NCBI RefSeq assembly: GCF_016919245.1
Contig: NZ_JAFEJA010000002.1
Span: forward strand, 124,001 to 188,000
Direction: 5' to 3'
Length of the DNA stretch: 64,000 nt
DNA from: Streptomyces zhihengii
GTDB lineage: Bacteria > Actinomycetota > Actinomycetes > Streptomycetales > Streptomycetaceae
Part shown: piece by piece, positions 53,678-61,806 of the stretch
Numbering within the stretch: the stretch's first letter is position 1
How the letters are laid out: every line of letters starts with the position of its first letter
Made by a program: the position numbers and the translations under genes
The notes under the pieces: generated by a model
Database searches by the model: none
What the model was told of the DNA's origin: nothing
The model's input: only the letters and a program-made list of their open reading frames with translations

Positions 53678-54529
53678 CTACCCCGCCGCAGCGAACAGCG
53701 CGTGCATCGCGCGGCGCAGTTCCGTGACGTCGCGCACCGGCGCGGGGAAGTCGAAGCGCGCGTCGAACCCCGGTTCCCCCGGCTCCCCGGTGAACCGCAC
53801 CCGCAGCCCGAACCGGTCCAGGGCCAGCGGCACCGCGCGCCTCTCCCGCCCGCCGGCGTCCCGCGCCCGCTCGCCGAGCAGCGCGCACAGTCCCTGCACC
53901 TGGTCGCCGTGGGCGGCGGCGAGGTGCTGGAGCAGCTCGGTCTCGTGCGCCACCAGCGGATCCACGGCCGCGGCGGCGAAGTCCTCGGGCTCCACGCCGC
54001 CGGTGCCCCAGAGGTCGTCGACGCTCGCCTCGCCGACCTCCAGGCGCAGCATCATGGCCCCGGGCTCCGCCGCGAGCCCGGGGGCGCAGGTGAGCCAGCC
54101 GGACACCCAGGCGCGGCCGCGGATACGGTGGGGAACGGAGACCGGTGCCACGTCGGTGATCTCCAGCACGGCCGGCAGCTCGTCGTGGACGGCGTGGGTG
54201 GCGGCGCGCACCACGGGGGAGTCGGCGGAGAACAGCAGGTACACCTCACCGTCGGGGCCGACCACCCGGGCCTGCGGGGCGAGCTGCTCCGGGCGGGCCC
54301 CCTCCACTCCGTGAACGAGCAGCACCGCTGAGCATGTACTCTGTACGAGAGTTCGTGTGCGTTCGGCTGCTGACGGCATCCGAGTGATTTCAAGCCCGCT
54401 GGGACGCGGCTGACCATGAGCTGATCGGACCTCCGTCACCTCGACGCCGGACGTCATCACGACGTCCACAGACGCGTCGGCGTTATTCGTGCTGTCCGTG
54501 ATGCGCTTGGTGTTCCCAGGGCGAGACAT
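53678..54529 (-). CDS. DUF2470-domain protein, likely iron-regulated
   Basis: The product has an N-terminal half like FMN-binding split-barrel heme-utilisation proteins (GVEGARPEQLAPQARVVGPDGEVYLLF) and a C-terminal DUF2470 domain (DPLVAHETELLQHLAAAHGDQVQGLCALLG, ending GFDARFDFPAPVRDVTELRRAMHALF). DUF2470 is found in heme oxygenase-like iron acquisition proteins. ATG 54529 has a near-perfect AAGGAG ribosome site 6 bases away, directly next to an iron box. This gives 283 residues. The usual family start would be MPSAAERTRTL at 54379 (233 residues), and the extra 50 residues have lower third-position GC. Both starts remain possible. Confidence 0.82.
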   Translation of the reverse strand: MSRPGNTKRITDSTNNADASVDVVMTSGVEVTEVRSAHGQPRPSGLEITRMPSAAERTRTLVQSTCSAVLLVHGVEGARPEQLAPQARVVGPDGEVYLLFSADSPVVRAATHAVHDELPAVLEITDVAPVSVPHRIRGRAWVSGWLTCAPGLAAEPGAMMLRLEVGEASVDDLWGTGGVEPEDFAAAAVDPLVAHETELLQHLAAAHGDQVQGLCALLGERARDAGGRERRAVPLALDRFGLRVRFTGEPGEPGFDARFDFPAPVRDVTELRRAMHALFAAAG

Positions 54530-54543
54530 GCGATCTCCTTGAG

Positions 54544-54562
54544 TAAGGTAAGCCTAACCTAA
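54544..54562. promoter_or_regulatory. Iron box (DtxR/DmdR-type operator)
   Basis: taaggtaagcctaacctaa matches the 19-base palindromic consensus TTAGGTTAGCCTAACCTAA at 17 positions. It lies immediately upstream of the DUF2470 ribosome site on the minus strand and 24 bases upstream of rpsD on the plus strand. DmdR1 with Fe2+ would repress from here. Confidence 0.8.
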
Positions 54563-54585
54563 CCTACTACGGAGGTCTGGAGAAC

Positions 54586-55200
54586 GTGCCTAACCAGTCG
54601 CGTCCCAAGGTCAAGAAGTCCCGTGCGCTCGGTATCGCCCTGACGCCGAAGGCCGTCAAGTACTTCGAGGCTCGCCCCTACCCGCCGGGTGAGCACGGCC
54701 GTGGCCGCAAGCAGAACTCGGACTACAAGGTCCGTCTGCTCGAGAAGCAGCGCCTGCGCGCTCAGTACGACATCAGCGAGCGCCAGATGGCCCGCGCCTA
54801 CGACCGCGCCAAGAAGGCCGAGGGCAAGACCGGCGACGCGCTCGTCGTCGAGCTCGAGCGCCGCCTCGACGCCCTGGTCCTGCGTTCGGGCATCGCCCGC
54901 ACCATCTACCAGGCCCGTCAGATGGTCGTCCACGGCCACATCGAGGTCAACGGCGGCAAGGTCGACAAGCCGTCCTTCCGCGTCCGTCCCGACGACGTCG
55001 TGATGGTCCGCGAGCGCTCCCGCGAGAAGGCCCTCTTCCAGGTGGCCCGCGAGGGTGGCTTCGCCGCCGACGGCGAGACCCCCCGCTACCTCCAGGTCAA
55101 CCTGAAGGCCCTGGCCTTCCGCCTGGACCGCGACCCGCAGCGCAAGGAAGTTCCGGTCATCTGCGACGAGCAGCTCGTCGTCGAGTACTACGCCCGCTGA
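54586..55200 (+). CDS. rpsD: 30S ribosomal protein S4
   Basis: The 204-residue primary rRNA-binding protein nucleates 30S assembly. The N-terminal part ([32 protein letters not shown]) lacks the zinc cysteines, as in the C-minus form, and the S4 RNA-binding domain is [38 protein letters not shown] 54586 has GGAGG 12 bases upstream and a second GGAGA at 6 bases. It is monocistronic, with two hairpins after the stop. In Streptomyces rpsD stands apart from the alpha operon. Confidence 0.96.
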   Translation: MPNQSRPKVKKSRALGIALTPKAVKYFEARPYPPGEHGRGRKQNSDYKVRLLEKQRLRAQYDISERQMARAYDRAKKAEGKTGDALVVELERRLDALVLRSGIARTIYQARQMVVHGHIEVNGGKVDKPSFRVRPDDVVMVRERSREKALFQVAREGGFAADGETPRYLQVNLKALAFRLDRDPQRKEVPVICDEQLVVEYYAR

Positions 55201-55213
55201 TCCGGCCGGAAAC

Positions 55214-55233
55214 CTCCCGGTGAGAGCCGGGAG
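55214..55233 (+). terminator. Small hairpin after rpsD
   Basis: 7-bp stem ctcccgg / ccgggag with loop tgagag, 14 bases after the rpsD stop. Confidence 0.6.
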
Positions 55234-55253
55234 ACCCGCCGCCCAGGCGTGCC

Positions 55254-55279
55254 GTGTCCGGCGGGAGACCGCCGGACAC
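55254..55279. terminator. Hairpin between rpsD and the STAND ATPase gene
   Basis: 11-bp stem gtgtccggcgg / ccgccggacac, loop gaga. It lies 5 bases past the stop of the convergent ATPase gene. Confidence 0.85.
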
Positions 55280-55283
55280 CGCC

Positions 55284-57467
55284 TCAGCCCGCCGCTTCCC
55301 CGCCGTTCCCGGTGGGGAGGCCGGCGGGCTCTCGCGTGTCCGGGGCGGCCGGCGGGCCGGTGCGCTGCCGGGCCCGGAAGACACGCACCCGCTCCGGAGC
55401 GGTGAGCGCCCGCCGTACCGCCGCGTCCAGCGGCAGCGCCCGCCCGGCCCGCACGCACTCCTCGTACCGCCGCGCCCCGAGCTGCTCCCGCGCACGGCGG
55501 GCGCACAGCTCCCGCGGGGCCCCGAAGTGCGCCGAGCCGAAGACGGTGACGCCCACCGAGTCCCAGACCGGCGCCGCCGCCCCCTGGAGCACCGCGGCCT
55601 CCGCCGGATCGCCCTCGGAGGCGGTCACCAGCGCCAGCAGCTCGATCGCCAGGACCAGCCCGACGAGGTCGTTGAACCGGTGGTCCACGGTGATGCACTC
55701 GACGAGCAGCGCCCGCGCGCGGGCGTGCTCACCGGCCGTCCAGGCCGCGTAGGCCAGGACGTACAGCGCGTACGCGCCGGCCCACTGCTCCCCGAACGTC
55801 CCGCAGATCTCCCGGACTTCCTCGCACACCGCGACGGCCGCCTCCAGCCGGTCCTGGAAGACCAGGGCCATGGCCAGTTCCACCCGGCCCATCAGCACAT
55901 TGCTGTTGAGCTCCCCGGCCCGGTCGTAGTCGGCGAGCGCCCGGCGCAGCAGCCGCTCGGCGCGCGGCATGTCGTCGGACAGCAGGGCGAGGCAGCCCTT
56001 GCGGTGGGTGGCATACGCGCCCGCCACCACGTTGCCGGCCGCCTCGGCGGCCTCGCCGCACTCGTGCAGCGCGGCGGCCGCCGCCGCGTCGTCGCCCTGG
56101 AGCACCGCCACGTACCCGAGCACCCACAGGGCCTTGAGCCGGGCGTCCTCGTACCGGGTGTCCTCGGCGAGCACCCGGTCGAGCCAGTGCCTCCCCTCGG
56201 AGAGCCGGCCGCACCCGGCCCAGTAGAACCAGAGGGTGCCGACCAGATGCTGCCCGAGGTGGGCCTCGTCCGGGCGCTCCAGGCACACCTCGACGGCCGC
56301 CCGCAGATTGGGCAGGGCGTCGTCCGCGCAGGCCGCGACGTCCGACTGCCGCGGACCGAACCACTCCAGCTCGCACCAGGTGGCCAGCCCCATGAACCAG
56401 TCGCGGTGCCGGCTGCGCAGCCGCTCCGTGTCGCCGAGCGAGGCGAGCCACTCGGCGCCGTAGGCGCGGACGGTGTCGAGCATCCGGTAGCGGGCGCCGC
56501 CCGTGCCCTCGGCCCGGGTGACCACGGACTGGGCGATCAGCTCGCCGAGCACGTCCAGCACCGCTTCGGACGGCAGGTCCGGTCCGCTGCAGACGTACTC
56601 GACGGCCTCCAGGTCGAAGGGGCCGGCGAAGACCGACAGCCGTGCCCACAGCAGCCGTTCGGCGGGGGTGCACAGCTCATGGCTCCAGCCGACCGTCGTG
56701 CGCAGCGTCCGGTGCCGCGGCAGGGCCCCCCGCACACCGCCCGTCAGCAGCCCGAAGCGGTCGTCCGTCCGCTCCAGCAGCTGCTCCAGCGAGAGCGCGG
56801 GCAGCCGGCCGGCGGCCAGCTCCAGCGCCAGCGGCACCCCGTCGAGGCGGCGGCACAGCTCCCGCACCCGCGCCGGATCCCCTTCCGCCGGCTGCCAGGC
56901 CGCGGTGCCCGCCGCCCGGACGGTGAACAGCAGCTCGGCGTCCTCCTCGGACATCGGCCCCAGCGGCAGCACCGTCTCGCCGTCCAGCCGCAGCGGCCTG
57001 CGGCCCGCCGCCAGCACCGTGACGCCGGGCGCACCGCGCAGGACGTCGTGGAGCAGACCGGCGCAGACGTCGACCAGGTGCTCGAAGCCGTCGACGACGA
57101 GCAGCATCCGGGCGGGGGCCAGGCGCTCCAGCAGCACCGTGCGGGCGGGCCGGCCGGTGTGGTCGGTGACCCCGATCGCCGCCAGCAGCGTGTGGGCGAC
57201 GAGCTCCGGGTCCGTCAGCAGGGACAGCTCGGCCAGCCGCACCCCGTCGGCGTACCGATTCTTCAGCGTCGCGGCGGCACGCAGGGCGAGGCGCGTCTTG
57301 CCGATGCCGCCCGGGCCGGCGAGCGTGACCAGCCGCGACGCCTCCAGGGCGCGTGCCGCCGCGGCCAGCTCGCCGGCCCGGCCGACGAAGCCGTTCAGCT
57401 CGGCGGGGAGGCCGCACGGGGCCGGTGGGGAGGTGCGGTGGGGATCACCGGGGCCGGGGTAGCGCAT
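55284..57467 (-). CDS. STAND/NB-ARC-type regulatory ATPase without a DNA-binding domain
   Basis: The 727-residue protein starts with a LuxR/AfsR-type ATPase region: LPAELNGFVGRAGELAA, Walker A GPGGIGKTRL at 51-60, Walker B MLLVVDGFEHLVDV, RRLDGVPLALELAAGRLPALS (GxP motif), then a winged helix (AERLLWARLSVFAGPFDLEAVE). From about residue 360 a long TPR-like superhelix follows to the end. Similar LAL-type regulators end in a LuxR HTH, and AfsR/SARP types begin with a DNA-binding domain; neither is present. It may sense a signal and act through partners. ATG 57467 was chosen; no ribosome site is clear, so a leaderless message is possible. Confidence 0.87.
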   Translation of the reverse strand: MRYPGPGDPHRTSPPAPCGLPAELNGFVGRAGELAAAARALEASRLVTLAGPGGIGKTRLALRAAATLKNRYADGVRLAELSLLTDPELVAHTLLAAIGVTDHTGRPARTVLLERLAPARMLLVVDGFEHLVDVCAGLLHDVLRGAPGVTVLAAGRRPLRLDGETVLPLGPMSEEDAELLFTVRAAGTAAWQPAEGDPARVRELCRRLDGVPLALELAAGRLPALSLEQLLERTDDRFGLLTGGVRGALPRHRTLRTTVGWSHELCTPAERLLWARLSVFAGPFDLEAVEYVCSGPDLPSEAVLDVLGELIAQSVVTRAEGTGGARYRMLDTVRAYGAEWLASLGDTERLRSRHRDWFMGLATWCELEWFGPRQSDVAACADDALPNLRAAVEVCLERPDEAHLGQHLVGTLWFYWAGCGRLSEGRHWLDRVLAEDTRYEDARLKALWVLGYVAVLQGDDAAAAAALHECGEAAEAAGNVVAGAYATHRKGCLALLSDDMPRAERLLRRALADYDRAGELNSNVLMGRVELAMALVFQDRLEAAVAVCEEVREICGTFGEQWAGAYALYVLAYAAWTAGEHARARALLVECITVDHRFNDLVGLVLAIELLALVTASEGDPAEAAVLQGAAAPVWDSVGVTVFGSAHFGAPRELCARRAREQLGARRYEECVRAGRALPLDAAVRRALTAPERVRVFRARQRTGPPAAPDTREPAGLPTGNGGEAAG

Positions 57468-57628
57468 AGCGCACGCAGCGTACCGAGGCGTGTGCGCTGC
57501 GTACAACCGCCCCCGCGCCGGGCCCCGCCCGCGGCGCGGCAATCCGGTACGGTGCGCCACCCCGGGCGCGATAGGGTCGGGGACGCGGACAATTCAGTGC
57601 CGGACGACGATTCAGAGAGCGGTGCGCA

Positions 57629-58060
57629 GTGACCGGTGGAGAGGTTGCCGGGATTCTGGTGGCCGTCTTCTGGGCGATCCTGGTGTCCTTCCTCGCCGTG
57701 GTGCTGGTGAGGCTGGCCCAGACGCTCAGGGCGACCACCCGACTCGTGGCGGACGTGACCGAACAGGCCGTGCCGCTGCTGGCCGAGGCGTCGAACGCGG
57801 TCCGCTCCGCGCAGACCCAGATCGACCGGGTCGACGCGATCGCCAGCGACGTCCAGGAGGTCACCTCCAACGCCTCCGCGCTCTCCACCACCGTGGCGTC
57901 GACGTTCGGCGGCCCCCTCGTCAAGGTCGCGGCCTTCGGCTACGGCGTACGGCGCGCGCTGGGCCGCCGCGGCGAGGACACCCCGTCCGGCGACCCCCGT
58001 CGTACCGTGATCGTCGGCCGGACCGTACCGGGCGCACGGCGCAAGAAGCGGAAAGGCTGA
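57629..58060 (+). CDS. DUF948 membrane protein
   Basis: The 143-residue protein has one N-terminal membrane helix (VAGILVAVFWAILVSFLAVVL, about 6-26), followed by a long helix of methyl-accepting-protein-like heptads (VADVTEQAVPLLAEASNAVR, QIDRVDAIASDVQEVTSNAS), a typical DUF948 feature, and a basic tail ending RRKKRKG. The start is GTG 57629. It is followed by the DUF6167-type gene after 6 bases and then alaS, so the three form an operon. Confidence 0.87.
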   Translation: MTGGEVAGILVAVFWAILVSFLAVVLVRLAQTLRATTRLVADVTEQAVPLLAEASNAVRSAQTQIDRVDAIASDVQEVTSNASALSTTVASTFGGPLVKVAAFGYGVRRALGRRGEDTPSGDPRRTVIVGRTVPGARRKKRKG

Positions 58061-58066
58061 CGCTCC

Positions 58067-58471
58067 ATGTTCCGCCGTACCTTCTGGTTCACCGCGGGCG
58101 TGGGCGCCGGCGTGTGGGCCACCACCAAGGTCAACCGCAAGCTGAAGCAGCTCACCCCCGAGAGCCTCGCCGCCCAGGCGGCCGACAAGGCGATCGACGC
58201 GGGGCACCGGCTCAAGGAGATCGCCGTCGACATCCGGGCGCAGATGGCGCACCGCGAGGCCGAACTCGGCGAGGCCCTCGGCCTGAACGAGAGGCCCGGA
58301 CTGCCCCCGGCCTCCCGGCGCCCGGCCGTCGGGCGCGGCGGGCCGGCTGCGGTCGTCCGCCTGCACGCGGCGGACGGCCCCCCGAACACCGCCGGCACCC
58401 ACCGCACCACCGAGAACACCACCGAGGAACCGGGCACCGGAACCTCGTACAACCGGAATGAGGACCACTGA
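58067..58471 (+). CDS. Small DUF6167-type protein
   Basis: The 134-residue product begins [40 protein letters not shown], with a short hydrophobic segment (7-18) that may act as an anchor, then helices and a disordered polar tail from about residue 75. It is the second gene of the small operon upstream of alaS, as in other Streptomyces from memory. Its stop overlaps the alaS ATG by one base. The function is unknown. Confidence 0.8.
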   Translation: MFRRTFWFTAGVGAGVWATTKVNRKLKQLTPESLAAQAADKAIDAGHRLKEIAVDIRAQMAHREAELGEALGLNERPGLPPASRRPAVGRGGPAAVVRLHAADGPPNTAGTHRTTENTTEEPGTGTSYNRNEDH

Positions 58472-61140
58472 TGGAGTCGGCTGAAATCCGCCGCCGCTGG
58501 CTGAGCTTCTTCGAGGAGCGCGGCCACACCGCCGTCCCTTCGGCGTCGCTCATCGCGGACGACCCGACTCTGCTGCTGGTCCCCGCGGGCATGGTGCCCT
58601 TCAAGCCCTACTTCCTCGGCGAGGTCAAGCCGCCCGCGCCGCGCGTCACCAGCGTGCAGAAGTGCGTGCGCACCCCCGACATCGAAGAGGTCGGCAAGAC
58701 CACCCGCCACGGCACGTTCTTCCAGATGTGCGGCAACTTCTCCTTCGGCGACTACTTCAAGGAAGGCGCCATCAAGCTCGCCTGGGAGCTGCTCACCAGC
58801 CCCCAGGACAAGGGCGGTTACGGCCTGGAGCCGGAGAAGCTCTGGATCACCGTCTACCTCGACGACGACGAGGCCGAGCAGATCTGGCGCGACGTCGTCG
58901 GCGTCCCGGCCGAGCGCATCCAGCGCCTCGGCAAGAAGGACAACTTCTGGTCGATGGGCGTCCCCGGCCCCTGCGGACCGTGCTCCGAGATCAACTACGA
59001 CCGCGGTCCGGAGTTCGGCGAGGAGGGCGGCCCGGCCGTCAACGACGAGCGCTACGTGGAGATCTGGAACCTGGTCTTCATGCAGTACGAGCGCGGCGCC
59101 GGTGACGGCAAGGAGGACTTCCCGATCCTCGGCGACCTGCCGAGCAAGAACATCGACACCGGCCTCGGCCTGGAACGCCTCGCGATGATCCTGCAGGGCG
59201 TGCAGAACATGTACGAGACCGACACCCTGCGCGTCGTGATGGACAAGGCGACCGAGCTGACCGGTGTCCGCTACGGCGCCGAGGCCGGCTCCGACGTCTC
59301 GCTGCGCGTGGTCGCCGACCACATCCGCACCTCCACCATGCTCATCGGCGACGGCGTCACCCCCGGCAACGAGGGCCGCGGCTACGTCCTGCGCCGGATC
59401 ATGCGCCGCGCCATCCGCAACATGCGGCTGATGGGCGCCACCGGACCGGTCGTCAAGGACCTCGTGGGCGTCGTGATCGACACCATGGGGCAGCAGTACC
59501 CGGAGCTGGTCACCGACCGCGGCCGCATCGAGACCGTCGCCGTGGCCGAGGAGTCCGCCTTCCTCAAGGCCATCAAGGGCGGCACCAACATCCTCGACAC
59601 CGCCGTCACCGAGACCAAGGCCGCCGGCGGCACCGTGCTCGCCGGCGACAAGGCGTTCCTGCTCCACGACACCTGGGGCTTCCCGATCGACCTCACCCTG
59701 GAGATGGCCGCCGAACAGGGCCTGTCCGTGGACGAGGACGGCTTCCGCCGCCTGATGAAGGAGCAGCGGGACCGGGCCAAGGCCGACGCCAAGGCCAAGA
59801 AGACCGGCCACGCCGACCTCTCCGCCTACCGCGAGGTCGCCGACAACTCGGGCACCACCGAGTTCACCGGCTACAGCGCCCTGGAGGGCGAGTCCACCGT
59901 CGTCGGCCTGCTCGTCGACGGCGTCTCCTCCCCGGCGGCCTCCGAGGGCGACGAGGTCGAGGTCGTCCTCGACCGCACCCCCTTCTACGCCGAGGGCGGC
60001 GGCCAGCTCGCCGACCAGGGCCGCATCCGGCTGGACTCCGGCGCGGTCATCGAGGTCCGCGACGTGCAGCAGCCGGTTCCCGGCGTCAGCGTCCACAAGG
60101 GCGTGGTGCAGGTCGGCGAGGTCACCGTGGGCGCCGCCGCCCACGCCGCCATCGACGTGCGCCGCCGCCGGGCCATCGCCCGCGCCCACAGCGCCACCCA
60201 CCTGACCCACCAGGCCCTGCGCGACGCCCTCGGCCCGACGGCCGCCCAGGCCGGCTCGGAGAACTCCCCGGGCCGCTTCCGCTTCGACTTCGGCTCCCCG
60301 AACGCCGTCCCCGGCACGGTCCTCACCGACGTCGAGCAGAAGATCAACGAGGTCCTCGCGCGCGAACTCGACGTCCACGCCGAGGTCATGAGCATCGACG
60401 AGGCCAAGAAGCAGGGCGCCATCGCCGAGTTCGGCGAGAAGTACGGCGAGCGGGTGCGCGTCGTGACCATCGGCGACTTCTCCAAGGAGCTGTGCGGCGG
60501 CACCCACGTCGGCAACACCTCCCAGCTCGGCCTGGTGAAGCTGCTCGGCGAGTCCTCCATCGGCTCCGGCGTGCGCCGTGTCGAGGCCCTCGTCGGCGTC
60601 GACGCGTACAACTTCCTGGCCAAGGAGCACACGGTCGTCGCCCAGCTCCAGGAGCTGGTCAAGGGCCGCTCCGAGGAGCTCCCGGAGAAGATCGCCGCCA
60701 TGCTCGGCAAGCTGAAGGACGCCGAGAAGGAGATCGAGAAGTTCCGCGCCGAGAAGGTGCTGGGCGCCGCCGCCGGTCTCGCCGAGGGCGCCAAGGACGT
60801 CCGCGGCACGGCCCTGGTGACCGGCACGGTCCCCGACGGGACCTCCGCCGACGACCTGCGCAAGCTGGTGCTCGACGTGCGCGGCCGCATCCCGGGCGAC
60901 CGTCCGGCCGTCGTGGCCGTCTTCACCACGGCCAACGGCCGTCCGCTGACGGTCATCGCCACCAACGAGGCGGCCCGTGAGCGCGGTCTCAAGGCCGGCG
61001 ACCTGGTGCGCGCCGCGGCGAAGACGCTGGGCGGCGGCGGTGGCGGCAAGCCGGACGTCGCCCAGGGCGGCGGCCAGAACCCGGACGCCATCGGCGACGC
61101 GATCGCCGCCGTCGAGCGTCTTGTCACCGAGACCGCGTGA
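58471..61140 (+). CDS. alaS: Alanyl-tRNA synthetase
   Basis: The 889-residue synthetase has the N-terminal catalytic domain ([63 protein letters not shown]), the editing domain with metal-binding [11 protein letters not shown] and [14 protein letters not shown], and the C-terminal DHH-associated Gly-rich end ([15 protein letters not shown]). Full catalytic and editing functions are expected. ATG 58471 overlaps the preceding stop. The hairpin at 61166-61202 follows. Confidence 0.97.
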   Translation: MESAEIRRRWLSFFEERGHTAVPSASLIADDPTLLLVPAGMVPFKPYFLGEVKPPAPRVTSVQKCVRTPDIEEVGKTTRHGTFFQMCGNFSFGDYFKEGAIKLAWELLTSPQDKGGYGLEPEKLWITVYLDDDEAEQIWRDVVGVPAERIQRLGKKDNFWSMGVPGPCGPCSEINYDRGPEFGEEGGPAVNDERYVEIWNLVFMQYERGAGDGKEDFPILGDLPSKNIDTGLGLERLAMILQGVQNMYETDTLRVVMDKATELTGVRYGAEAGSDVSLRVVADHIRTSTMLIGDGVTPGNEGRGYVLRRIMRRAIRNMRLMGATGPVVKDLVGVVIDTMGQQYPELVTDRGRIETVAVAEESAFLKAIKGGTNILDTAVTETKAAGGTVLAGDKAFLLHDTWGFPIDLTLEMAAEQGLSVDEDGFRRLMKEQRDRAKADAKAKKTGHADLSAYREVADNSGTTEFTGYSALEGESTVVGLLVDGVSSPAASEGDEVEVVLDRTPFYAEGGGQLADQGRIRLDSGAVIEVRDVQQPVPGVSVHKGVVQVGEVTVGAAAHAAIDVRRRRAIARAHSATHLTHQALRDALGPTAAQAGSENSPGRFRFDFGSPNAVPGTVLTDVEQKINEVLARELDVHAEVMSIDEAKKQGAIAEFGEKYGERVRVVTIGDFSKELCGGTHVGNTSQLGLVKLLGESSIGSGVRRVEALVGVDAYNFLAKEHTVVAQLQELVKGRSEELPEKIAAMLGKLKDAEKEIEKFRAEKVLGAAAGLAEGAKDVRGTALVTGTVPDGTSADDLRKLVLDVRGRIPGDRPAVVAVFTTANGRPLTVIATNEAARERGLKAGDLVRAAAKTLGGGGGGKPDVAQGGGQNPDAIGDAIAAVERLVTETA

Positions 61141-61165
61141 GCACGGCCGCCGGTCCGCGGCAGGG

Positions 61166-61202
61166 CCGGACGCGCGCACGGATCCTGCGTGCGCGCGTCC
61201 GG
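61166..61202 (+). terminator. Strong hairpin between alaS and ruvX
   Basis: 15-bp perfect stem ccggacgcgcgcacg / cgtgcgcgcgtccgg, 7-base loop, 25 bases after alaS. Confidence 0.88.
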
Positions 61203-61240
61203 CCGGCCCCGGCCCCGGCGGGGAACGGGAAGTGAGCGCC

Positions 61241-61705
61241 ATGCGCAGAGGACGCCGCCTCGCGGTCGACGTCGGGGACGCCCGGATCGGGGTGGCCTCG
61301 TGCGACCCGGACGGGCTGCTCGCCACACCGGTGGAGACCGTCCCCGGCCGGGACGTCCCGGCCGCCCACCGGCGGCTGCGGCTCCTGGTCGAGGAGTACG
61401 AGCCGATCGAGGTCGTGGTCGGGCTGCCCCGCTCGCTCAACGGCACGGAGGGCCCGGCGGCCAAGAAGGTCCGCGCCTTCGCGAGGACACTCGCCCAGGG
61501 CATCAAGCCGGTCCCCGTCCGTCTGGTCGACGAGCGGATGACGACGGTGACGGCCACCGCGGGGCTGCGCGCGTCGGGGGTGAAGGCGAAGAAGGGCCGG
61601 TCCGTCGTCGACCAGGCCGCCGCCGTGGTGATCCTGCAGAACGCCCTGGAGTCCGAACGGGTGTCGGGCCAACCCCCGGGCGAGGGCGTCGAAACGATTG
61701 TCTGA
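61241..61705 (+). CDS. ruvX: RNase H-like Holliday junction resolvase homologue RuvX/YqgF
   Basis: The 154-residue protein has the RNase H-fold motifs AVDVGDARIGVA, VVVGLPRSLNGTEG, VDERMTTVTA and VDQAAAVVILQNAL with the acidic residues expected for catalysis. YqgF proteins take part in 16S rRNA 5' maturation and possibly junction resolution. ATG 61241 has GGGAACGGGAAG ending 8 bases upstream; GTG 61232 is an alternative. It lies between alaS and mltG, an order found in many bacteria. Confidence 0.93.
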   Translation: MRRGRRLAVDVGDARIGVASCDPDGLLATPVETVPGRDVPAAHRRLRLLVEEYEPIEVVVGLPRSLNGTEGPAAKKVRAFARTLAQGIKPVPVRLVDERMTTVTATAGLRASGVKAKKGRSVVDQAAAVVILQNALESERVSGQPPGEGVETIV

Positions 61706-61806
61706 TCGCGATACGGTAACGTTCCGCGCAATGCGGCCGTGTTCGAACAGCGGCCGCACAGAGAAGAGGCGGATCGTCTTCGCCGTCTCGCGGCCCTAGG
61801 GGATCG

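Noticed and set aside
51447..53888. An 813-codon minus-strand frame with collagen-like Gly-Pro-Val repeats
   Set aside because: It is the antisense shadow of VKOR and rarA; the collagen-like part is only the translation of the 18-bp DNA repeats. No ribosome site or start supports it.
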